Below are positions 1 to 5,743 of a DNA stretch of 5,743 bases, piece by piece. Position numbers and translations under genes: made by a program. The notes beneath the pieces are model-generated. The model saw only the letters and a program-made list of their open reading frames with translations. It ran no database searches and had not been told where the DNA came from. Position 1 is the stretch's first letter; each line of letters starts with the position of its first letter. The stretch lies in NCBI GenBank assembly GCA_018267355.1, contig JAFDYP010000040.1, positions 1-5,743 of the forward strand. Reading direction: 5' to 3'. The DNA comes from Bacteroidota bacterium. Lineage in GTDB: Bacteria; Bacteroidota; Bacteroidia; Chitinophagales; LD1.

Positions 1-1271
1 CAGATCATAGTACGGACTCAGCATTTCGTAGGGCAGTACATATAGCGGCAATAGCTTCAGATACGGGTAGCAGGACTGATTTCCTTACAGTCTTTGCACA
101 GGCATATCATGAGGTAGCGCCATCCCGCCACCTCGCATCAGTCTTTGCCTATGTGCCACGCTATCAGCGGTTGATCAGCGGGCAGAGTACGGATGATGAG
201 ATCATGGCGGTACTCAGACAGTCATTTGCCCAGAGCCTGGATCAGAGTACAGAGATCCTTCGTAAGAGGTTTGAAGTAAAGATACCACCTATCACATGGA
301 GAGACATAGTGAAACTGCATATACCCAAAAACCAAACACCCTATGTAGGTGAGGTGACCACGCGCCTGCTCAAATCACAAGGCGTCATAGAAGTATCAGT
401 GACTGGCGCTGACGATCCCGATCGCATCCGCAAAATGATGCTGGCCAGAGGTGACCTGGGCCTTTGGGATACCTATGAGAATGAGGAGATCTACCCAATG
501 CTGATGAAGGTAGACCAGGCCCTGGCGACTGTGATGGGACAGTCTAAAGTGAAGACCGCAAAGCAGAAGCAGTCTGAAGCAAAGGAGTTTTTTAAAGATG
601 CTGTAGTAATGGACAAGAATGACACCACACCGGCACCGCCCGCTACACAGGAGCCTGAGGAGAATGTTACAAATAGCAATCCCCTCTTCATGCTACTCAA
701 TCCTATGGCAAATGGACAGGGTCAGCTCATGCCGGGACCGGCCATAGGTATGGCCTTTGGCAAAGACACAGCAACCGTAGACCTGTATATCTCTCTCATG
801 CAGCGGCTGCTGCCCAATGATCTACGGCTCATGTGGTCCCTGCGGCCTCTGGGCGAGAAGGATGTGTATGAGCTATATGCTATCCGCACGCGGGCAGGGC
901 AGGATGGGGCGCCGATATCAGGCGGCATGATCACTGATGCCAGGCAGGGGTATGACTATTCTGGACAGCCGGACGTCACCGTCACCATGAGTCGCTACGC
1001 CAGCGCTCACTGGGAGGCCATGACAGATGCTGCCGCTCACGGGTCAGTGAATGGGAGGGAGGCGCACCGGTGCATAGCCATCACTCTGGATGACAGGGTC
1101 GTGTCTGTGCCGAGGGTCATGAACAAGATAGCTGGTGGCAATACCGAGATATCCGGTATAGCCACTGTCAATGAGGCCATAGACCTGGCCGATATACTGC
1201 GCAACGGGCCGCTGCCGGCACCAATGGTACTGGTGGAGGAGCGGATCGACTCTAAAAAGATGGACCAATAA
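1..1271 (+). CDS. SecD-like paralog with only the periplasmic P1 region (5' end outside window)
   Basis: The reading frame is open from base 3 to the TAA at 1269-1271, giving 422 visible residues; the true start lies upstream. An in-frame GTG at 153 is not a credible start, because the residues before it (DSAF, DFLTVF, YHEVAP) match the neighbouring SecDF (DPAF, DFLTLF, YKALAP). Visible residues align with SecDF residues about 125-527. They cover P1 base elements (DDPDRIR, WDTYENEEIYP), a Lys/Glu/Pro-rich linker (about 171-224) and the P1 head with NPLF, PGPA, GMAFGKDTA and AGGNTEISG (377-385). The protein then ends in a hydrophilic tail (EERIDSKKMDQ) where SecDF runs into TM2, so the proton-relay membrane helices and the SecF half are absent. 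By alignment about 125 residues are missing upstream, possibly including TM1 or a signal peptide. Family knowledge: P1 contacts preproteins emerging from SecY. Inference: a periplasmic accessory or partner of SecDF. The frame is intact and core motifs are kept, which argues against a pseudogene. Confidence 0.88.
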   Translation, partial: DHSTDSAFRRAVHIAAIASDTGSRTDFLTVFAQAYHEVAPSRHLASVFAYVPRYQRLISGQSTDDEIMAVLRQSFAQSLDQSTEILRKRFEVKIPPITWRDIVKLHIPKNQTPYVGEVTTRLLKSQGVIEVSVTGADDPDRIRKMMLARGDLGLWDTYENEEIYPMLMKVDQALATVMGQSKVKTAKQKQSEAKEFFKDAVVMDKNDTTPAPPATQEPEENVTNSNPLFMLLNPMANGQGQLMPGPAIGMAFGKDTATVDLYISLMQRLLPNDLRLMWSLRPLGEKDVYELYAIRTRAGQDGAPISGGMITDARQGYDYSGQPDVTVTMSRYASAHWEAMTDAAAHGSVNGREAHRCIAITLDDRVVSVPRVMNKIAGGNTEISGIATVNEAIDLADILRNGPLPAPMVLVEERIDSKKMDQ

Positions 1272-1294
1272 AGCTGCCGCGCTGACAGGACATA

Positions 1295-1314
1295 CTCAAA
1301 AAGCTCGTTTTGAG
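1295..1314. repeat. Perfect inverted repeat (hairpin) after the SecD paralog
   Basis: CTCAAAA (1295-1301) and TTTTGAG (1308-1314) form a perfect 7-bp stem with a 6-base loop, 24 bp past the stop codon. It is A/T-rich and not followed by a T-run, so on its own it is a poor intrinsic terminator. It lies just upstream of a better terminator and may protect the 3' end or assist termination. Its role is inferred. Confidence 0.5.
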
Positions 1315-1320
1315 GGGCTA

Positions 1321-1346
1321 AAAGAGGCTGCTTCAGCCTTTCTTTT
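1321..1346 (+). terminator. Intrinsic terminator of the SecD-paralog gene
   Basis: AGGCTG (1325-1330) pairs with CAGCCT (1334-1339) across a CTT loop. It is preceded by AAAG and followed by TTCTTTT, which allows some A-T extension of the stem. This is a short rho-independent terminator shape about 50 bp after the stop. It should separate transcription of the paralog from secDF, though its 6-bp core could permit read-through. Confidence 0.6.
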
Positions 1347-1364
1347 ATATTCGGGGATTAATCC

Positions 1365-1372
1365 TATATTTG
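1365..1372 (+). promoter_or_regulatory. Bacteroidota-type -7 promoter element for secDF
   Basis: TATATTTG matches the Bacteroidota sigma-A -7 consensus TAnnTTTG exactly and lies 39 bp before the secDF ATG. This would place the transcript start near 1377-1380 and leave a leader of about 30 nt. The expected -33 element (TTG/TTTG about 20 bp upstream) is not clear; that stretch is T-rich (1339-1346) and belongs to the preceding terminator. The start site is inferred. Confidence 0.55.
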
Positions 1373-1393
1373 CCGACCTATTTTTAGGCAAAT
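1368..1393. promoter_or_regulatory. Inverted repeat overlapping the secDF promoter (possible operator)
   Basis: ATTTGCC (1368-1374) and GGCAAAT (1387-1393) are perfect 7-bp inverted arms separated by 12 bases. The spacer contributes to a second, nested pairing, CCTA/TAGG (1377-1380 with 1385-1388). The left arm includes half of the -7 box and the right arm falls in the predicted leader. If transcription begins near 1378, the full hairpin would not be in the mRNA, so a protein-binding site on DNA is the likelier reading. Chance occurrence is possible. Confidence 0.35.
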
Positions 1394-1411
1394 TATCAAA
1401 CCAATAAACCA

Positions 1412-4400
1412 ATGGATTTAAAAGGCATTATCAGGTTCTTTACGATCGTTTTCTTCCTCGTATGTGCTTATGAGCTGTCATTCACGTTTGTAGCACAACG
1501 TGTGGAGAAGCAGGCAGATCAGTATGCTGCAAAAGGCCTGGCTGAGCCAAGTAAGAGTGGCCTTACCGGTGATGCGCTGGTGGCATTAGAAGATTCTATA
1601 GATGCGGTCAAGAAGGAGCGCAGAAGGTACTATCTGGATTCTATGACCACTCGTTCGGTTGGTTTCCTCGGCTATACGTATAAAGACTGCAATGAGAAGC
1701 AGATCCGCCTGGGCCTCGATCTGAAGGGTGGTATGAGCCTGGTGCTGGAGATAGCTCAGGACGAGGTACTGCTAAAGCAATCCGGCAATAGCAAGGACCC
1801 GGCTTTTAACCTGGCTGTAAAAAACGCTAAAGCGAAGCTACCACAAGGAGGTAATAAAGATTTCCTCACGCTATTCGGCGAGGAGTACAAGGCACTGGCA
1901 CCGGACGGCAAGCTGGCGGCTATATTTGCCTCTCAGCCTAAATACCAGAAGTCTCTGACCTTCAATAGCAGCAATGATGATGTGCTCAAGGTACTGCGCG
2001 GTGAAATGGACAAGTCTGTCAATGCCACTTTTGAGACACTCAAGACACGTATTGACCAGTTTGGTGTAGCATCTCCTACCATCACGCTGCAGTCAGGCAC
2101 AGGCCGCATCATACTGGAGCTGCCGGGTGTAGACGATCCTAACCGTATCCGCCGTATCCTCCAGCAGACCGCACAGCTTGAGTTTTGGGATACCTGGGAG
2201 AATACGGAGATCTATCCAAACCTGGTACAGGCAGATAAGTCGCTCAGCGCCTATCTGGCTGCACAGAAGCATAATAAGGACTCTGCCTCAGGTACGATAG
2301 ACACGAATGCTACAAGCCTAGCAGATGGCCTGGGCCTGGGTACAGGTGCACCTGCAGATTCTACCAAGGGCGCAAAGAATGATAGTACTGCAGCTGCCAA
2401 GGCAAAGGCTGCCAAGGACACTGCGAATACCAACCCTCTCTTCCGCCTGCTGAATCCGGTAGCTGATCAGCAAGGTATGCTGCGCCCGGGGCCAGCCGTG
2501 GGTATGGCCTATGGCAAGGATACTGCACTGATCGACGCCTACCTGAATCTGGATCTGGTGAAGTCTAACTTCCCGCGGAATGTGAAATTCGTATGGGGCG
2601 CCAAGTCTATCAATCCTGAGCGTTCTGTATATGAACTCTTCGCTATCAAAACCAATCCTGCGCAGCCGGGTGCGCCTATGTCCGGTGATGTGATCACCGA
2701 TGCAGGTCATGGCTATGGTCAGGACGGCAGCCCTAATGTAACGCTGACCATGAATGCTACTGGTGCCGCCAAATGGGAGCGTATCACAGATGAAGCAGCC
2801 AAGCAAAACCCTAAGAGATGCGTGGCTATCGTACTCGATAATCGTGTTTTCTCATACCCTCGTGTGCAAAACCGCATAGCCGGGGGCAATACTGAAATAT
2901 CAGGCATCAGCTCTGTGAATGAATCTGTGGACCTGGCTAACATACTGAAGTCCGGCCAGCTGGAGGCACGCACACGCATCATAGAGGAGCAGGTCATAGG
3001 ACCATCCCTGGGTGCAGAAGCCATCAAGGCAGGTCTCCTGTCTCTCTTTGTCGCATTTGTAGTGGTTTGCATCTTTATGTTTGCGTACTACTCTACCTCT
3101 GGTATCGTGGCAAACATTGCGGTGATCCTGAACCTCTTCTTCATCATTAGTATCCTGGCACAGTATGGTGCATCACTGACCCTGCCTGGTATGGCAGGTA
3201 TCGTACTCACTCTGGCTATCGCGATAGATGCAAACGTAATCATCAACGAGCGTATCCGGGAGGAGCTGGCCAAAGGCAAAGGCACGCGCGTAGCGGTAGC
3301 TGATGGCTACAAGCATTCCTACTCTGCGATCATAGATGGCAACGTGACTACTCTCATAGTAGGTATTGTGCTCATGTTCTTCGGCTATGGTCCGGTGAAG
3401 GGATTCGCATATACGCTCGTGATCGGTATCCTTACTTCTCTTTTCACTGCGGTAGGTTTCACACAGGTGATATTCGATTTTATTTTCAAGAGGCACTGGG
3501 AGCCGACATTTGGCAATAAGTTTACCATGAACGTACTGAAGGGTATGAACGTCCAGTTTATGTCTTTCCGCAAGGTGTCTTATACCATCTCTGCTATCGC
3601 CTTTGCGGTATCATTTGGTGCGATGGTCTTCATCGGCTTTGACCTCGGCGTAGCATTCAAGGGTGGCCGCAGCTATGTAGTAAAGCTGGATCAGGATGTG
3701 AAGACCGCAGACGTGGCCAGCCAGCTGGAGGGCCCGCTGGGCAGCCGCCCGCTGGTCAAGACCTACGGTAGCAACAGCCAGATACAGATCACTACTGCCT
3801 ATCTGATCAACTCAAATGAGTCTAATGTAGATAGCATCATAGAGAGCAAACTCTATGAAGGCATTAATAAGGACTTTATAACCAAGCCTACATTTGAGAA
3901 GTTCCGCAGCGCTGCTATCAAGTCTATTACCAAAATAGATGCGACCATAGCAGATGATATCCGCAAGAGTGCCCTCATCAGTGGCTTCCTCGGCTGTCTG
4001 CTGATCTTTATCTACATCTATATCCGATTCCGCAAGTGGGAATATGCAGTAGGAGCTATCGCGGCTACTGTGCATGACCCGGTCATCGTACTGGGCCTCT
4101 TCTCCCTGCTGCGCCATATCATGCCATTCTCCCTCGAGGTAGATGAGAATGTAGTAGCAGCTATACTGACGCTGATCGGCTACTCGGTGAATGATACGGT
4201 GATCGTATTTGACCGTATCCGTGAGTACATCAAGCTGTACCCGGGCCACTCCCTCATACACAATGTAAACGACTCTATCAACAGTACACTGAGCCGTACC
4301 ATCATGACATCTGCTGCTACGGAGGTAGTTTGTATCATTCTCTTCGTATTTGGTGGTGATGCTATCAGGCAGTTCTCTTTTGCGCTGATGGTAGGTATCG

Positions 4401-4495
4401 CTGTGGGTACTTACTCCTCTATCTTTATCGCTTCACCGATCACGGTAGACCTCCTGCTCCGCAGAAAGGATACCCTGAAAGAAGATGCTAAGTAA
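1412..4495 (+). CDS. secDF: SecDF fusion, proton-driven protein translocase subunit
   Basis: This 1,027-residue inner-membrane protein works with SecYEG/SecA and uses the proton gradient to pull exported proteins to completion. In order: TM1 (about 5-28); SecD motif GLDLKGG (101-107); P1 base; Ala/Lys-rich linker (about 286-340); P1 head ending with AGGNTEISG (490-498); SecD TM2-TM6 (about 540-690); a short cytoplasmic link (about 690-718); SecF TM7 (about 720-742) with FKGG (749-752); the P4 domain (to about 850); and TM8-TM12 (about 852-1010). Proton-relay residues are present: Asp606 in AIDAN (SecD TM4), Asp928 in GYSVNDT and Arg962 in SRTIMTS, which correspond to D340, D637 and R671 of Thermus SecDF. 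ERIREE follows Asp606 and FDRIRE follows Asp928. Length is normal for Bacteroidota SecDF fusions. The ATG precedes TM1 directly; there is no Shine-Dalgarno, only an A-rich leader. It has its own promoter and terminator and appears monocistronic. Confidence 0.97.
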   Translation: MDLKGIIRFFTIVFFLVCAYELSFTFVAQRVEKQADQYAAKGLAEPSKSGLTGDALVALEDSIDAVKKERRRYYLDSMTTRSVGFLGYTYKDCNEKQIRLGLDLKGGMSLVLEIAQDEVLLKQSGNSKDPAFNLAVKNAKAKLPQGGNKDFLTLFGEEYKALAPDGKLAAIFASQPKYQKSLTFNSSNDDVLKVLRGEMDKSVNATFETLKTRIDQFGVASPTITLQSGTGRIILELPGVDDPNRIRRILQQTAQLEFWDTWENTEIYPNLVQADKSLSAYLAAQKHNKDSASGTIDTNATSLADGLGLGTGAPADSTKGAKNDSTAAAKAKAAKDTANTNPLFRLLNPVADQQGMLRPGPAVGMAYGKDTALIDAYLNLDLVKSNFPRNVKFVWGAKSINPERSVYELFAIKTNPAQPGAPMSGDVITDAGHGYGQDGSPNVTLTMNATGAAKWERITDEAAKQNPKRCVAIVLDNRVFSYPRVQNRIAGGNTEISGISSVNESVDLANILKSGQLEARTRIIEEQVIGPSLGAEAIKAGLLSLFVAFVVVCIFMFAYYSTSGIVANIAVILNLFFIISILAQYGASLTLPGMAGIVLTLAIAIDANVIINERIREELAKGKGTRVAVADGYKHSYSAIIDGNVTTLIVGIVLMFFGYGPVKGFAYTLVIGILTSLFTAVGFTQVIFDFIFKRHWEPTFGNKFTMNVLKGMNVQFMSFRKVSYTISAIAFAVSFGAMVFIGFDLGVAFKGGRSYVVKLDQDVKTADVASQLEGPLGSRPLVKTYGSNSQIQITTAYLINSNESNVDSIIESKLYEGINKDFITKPTFEKFRSAAIKSITKIDATIADDIRKSALISGFLGCLLIFIYIYIRFRKWEYAVGAIAATVHDPVIVLGLFSLLRHIMPFSLEVDENVVAAILTLIGYSVNDTVIVFDRIREYIKLYPGHSLIHNVNDSINSTLSRTIMTSAATEVVCIILFVFGGDAIRQFSFALMVGIAVGTYSSIFIASPITVDLLLRRKDTLKEDAK

Positions 4496-4520
4496 GATCT
4501 GATCTGAAACAATACTGAAG

Positions 4521-4550
4521 AAAGGGCACCTCCGGGTGCCCTTTTCTTTT
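4521..4550 (+). terminator. Strong intrinsic terminator after secDF
   Basis: AAAGGGCACC (4521-4530) and GGTGCCCTTT (4535-4544) form a perfect 10-bp stem closed by a TCCG loop. On a C-G pair this fits the stable UNCG tetraloop class. A TTTTCTTTT tract (4542-4550) follows. It begins 26 bp after the secDF stop. An outer pairing, TGATCT (4500-4505) with AGATCA (4551-4556), could extend the structure. This is a textbook rho-independent terminator. Confidence 0.92.
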
Positions 4551-4566
4551 AGATCACCTAAAGCGT

Positions 4567-4574
4567 TATACTTG
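4567..4574 (+). promoter_or_regulatory. Possible -7 element directly before the acyltransferase gene
   Basis: TATACTTG differs at one base from the TAnnTTTG consensus. Only 4 bases separate it from the ATG at 4579. Used as a -7 box, transcription would start at or next to the ATG and give a leaderless mRNA. The -33 region falls in the T-tract of the secDF terminator and shows no clear TTG. A match of this quality can arise by chance in A/T-rich sequence. Confidence 0.25.
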
Positions 4575-4578
4575 ATAT

Positions 4579-5670
4579 ATGGATCAGGCGCATAGAGATC
4601 GTATATTCGGGCTGGATATATTCCGCGCTGTGGCTATATGGCTCGTACTACTGCTGCATAGTCGGCCTATACTGGATGGTACTGCGCTCGCCGGCTTCCC
4701 TTTTGTGCGTATACCTGATGGAGTAGAGCTGTTCTTTGTTCTAAGTGGCTTCCTGATAGGTGGGATCCTGCTACGCACTATGGAGCGGGGGACTTTTGAC
4801 CTTCCAGCCTTATGGACCTTTTGGAAGCGCCGTTGGTTTCGCACACTGCCGGGATATTACCTCATTCTCGCTGTCAACTATGTAGTAGTGCGCTACAACG
4901 TGATACATGAGGGTATCTATAATTTCAACTGGAAGTATTTTTTTTTCCTGCAAAACTTCAGCAAACCCTTTGTGGGCTTCTACCGGGAGTCATGGAGCCT
5001 CTCTATAGAGGAGTGGTTTTATGTGATCGTGCCCGTCCTGCTTTTTATCCTGCTCAGGTGGCTAAAGCCAAGGAATGCATACCTCCTGGCTACCTGCCTC
5101 ATGCTGATCATACCAGTTGTTTTTCGCAGTATATGGATGGATACCAGCTATGACCGATTCTGGGTAGATCTGAGCATCCGCAAAATAGTAGTGACCCGGC
5201 TGGATAGTATAGGCTATGGGCTGCTGGCAGCATGGCTGTGGCACTACTATCCGGAGAGATGTATGCGCTACCGGTGGCCTGCCTTTGTCATAGGTATAGT
5301 GGCATCAGTCTTGTTATTGGCATATAGGCAGCCTCCGCATACGGTATACAGCCAGGTAGTCTACTTTACGCTGTCACCACTTTTTATGGCAATGCTCCTG
5401 CCTGCTGCTGCTGGTGTACGGCATGGCACCGGGCCTATAGCAGCTCTGATTACTTACACGAGCCGCATATCGTATTCTCTTTACCTTATCAATTTCTCTC
5501 TGGTAGCAGAGGTGATACACGACCAGTTTCCACCGCGAGGTGGGGTGGATAGCCTTCTTAAGTACCTTGCATTCTGGCTGATAGTCTATGCCGCAGCCAG
5601 CTTGCTATACTATCTATGGGAAAAGCCAATGATGCAGCTGCGCGATAAGCGATCACTGCCAGTGGCGTGA
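4579..5670 (+). CDS. Acyltransferase-3 family (OafA-like) membrane O-acyltransferase
   Basis: This 363-residue polytopic membrane protein belongs to the family that moves acyl groups, usually acetyl, from the cytoplasmic side onto sugars of LPS O-antigen, exopolysaccharide, peptidoglycan or other acceptors. Visible signatures are GLDIFRAVAI (11-20) leading to the family's conserved His at 27 in LLLHS; FFVLSGFLIG (52-61); KRRWFR with Arg84, Arg85 and Arg88 (83-88); SWSLSIEEWFY (138-148); TRLDSIGYG (206-214); ISYSLYLIN (297-305); and a terminal EKP (348-350). About ten hydrophobic helices fill the chain. There is no C-terminal SGNH domain, so it is the short, stand-alone form. The ATG is the first possible start, since an in-frame TGA lies at 4573-4575; no Shine-Dalgarno is visible. 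The acceptor cannot be told from sequence, and neighbouring genes show no polysaccharide cluster. A strong terminator separates it from secDF, so a functional link is not indicated. Confidence 0.93.
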   Translation: MDQAHRDRIFGLDIFRAVAIWLVLLLHSRPILDGTALAGFPFVRIPDGVELFFVLSGFLIGGILLRTMERGTFDLPALWTFWKRRWFRTLPGYYLILAVNYVVVRYNVIHEGIYNFNWKYFFFLQNFSKPFVGFYRESWSLSIEEWFYVIVPVLLFILLRWLKPRNAYLLATCLMLIIPVVFRSIWMDTSYDRFWVDLSIRKIVVTRLDSIGYGLLAAWLWHYYPERCMRYRWPAFVIGIVASVLLLAYRQPPHTVYSQVVYFTLSPLFMAMLLPAAAGVRHGTGPIAALITYTSRISYSLYLINFSLVAEVIHDQFPPRGGVDSLLKYLAFWLIVYAAASLLYYLWEKPMMQLRDKRSLPVA

Positions 5671-5743
5671 CGGTTCATATTTTTTGCGGGCGGCCATGGG
5701 TGTCAGTGACAGGGTGAGTCCGTAGCAGGCCTGGTTCGTACCC
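5653..5743 (-). CDS. Possible C-terminal end of a convergent unknown gene
   Basis: On the minus strand one frame is open from the window edge to a TGA at 5655-5653. It encodes about 29 residues, with YGLTLSLTP in the middle and a basic tail containing AARKKYEP. If real, it would overlap the 3' end of the acyltransferase gene by 18 bp. A second minus-strand frame is also open from the edge and stops at 5677-5675, so the choice is uncertain. The residues are too few to recognise a family. No terminator is seen between the two genes. Confidence 0.25.
   Translation of the reverse strand, partial: GTNQACYGLTLSLTPMAARKKYEPSRHWQ

Noticed and set aside
1..1271. The SecD paralog as a decayed pseudogene
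   Set aside because: The frame is uninterrupted for 422 codons, conserved P1 motifs are retained, and substitutions relative to SecDF are largely conservative.
2318..2806. Open minus-strand frame of 162 codons opposite secDF
   Set aside because: It lies entirely within the strongly conserved SecD coding region. The deduced peptide is Cys/Arg/Ile-rich without recognisable motifs, as expected for an antisense shadow of a codon-biased gene.
3812..4261. Open minus-strand frame of 149 codons opposite the SecF half
   Set aside because: The complementary strand encodes conserved SecF motifs (GYSVNDT, FDRIRE). The antisense peptide shows no domain-like pattern and has no promoter or start signal.
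4494..4505. AGATCTGATCT imperfect palindrome right after the secDF stop
   Set aside because: It probably reflects chance or the outer pairing of the terminator with AGATCA at 4551-4556; there is nothing to support a protein-binding site.
5671..5690. T-rich stretch CATATTTTTTG considered as a -7 promoter box or terminator tail
   Set aside because: The spacing is one base too long for TAnnTTTG, and no GC-rich stem precedes it.
5701..5711. TGTCAGTGACA near-palindrome at the right edge
   Set aside because: An 11-bp symmetric sequence is short enough to occur by chance, has no promoter nearby, and may lie inside coding sequence.

Overview
The window looks like a chromosomal stretch from a Bacteroidota bacterium, plausibly Chitinophagaceae or a close relative. 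This is inferred from three things: SecD and SecF are fused in one polypeptide of about 1,000 residues, a TAnnTTTG-type -7 promoter element sits ahead of secDF, and the start codons lack a Shine-Dalgarno sequence. Base composition is moderate. I see no mobile elements, tRNA or rRNA genes, or CRISPR arrays.

Layout, left to right on the + strand. (1) Positions 1-1271 hold the 3' part of a gene entering from upstream. Its product aligns throughout with the periplasmic P1 region of the SecDF encoded next door, but it stops just before the point where SecDF enters TM2. It is a SecD paralog with no TM2-TM6 and no SecF half. (2) Positions 1272-1411 (140 bp) hold a hairpin, a short intrinsic terminator, a -7 promoter box and an inverted repeat overlapping that box. 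(3) Positions 1412-4495 encode a complete SecDF fusion with all key proton-relay residues. (4) A strong intrinsic terminator closes secDF. (5) After a gap of about 80 bp, positions 4579-5670 encode an integral-membrane acyltransferase of the acyltransferase-3 (OafA-like) family. (6) The last 73 bp may hold the tail of a convergent minus-strand gene; this is weakly supported.

Functionally, secDF is the housekeeping part: it completes Sec-dependent export using the proton gradient. The P1-only paralog directly upstream is the unusual element. It lacks the proton-conducting membrane domain, so it could only act as a periplasmic substrate-binding, chaperone-like or SecDF-partner protein. Terminators between the genes argue for three separate transcription units, so the acyltransferase is probably a neighbour without functional linkage.
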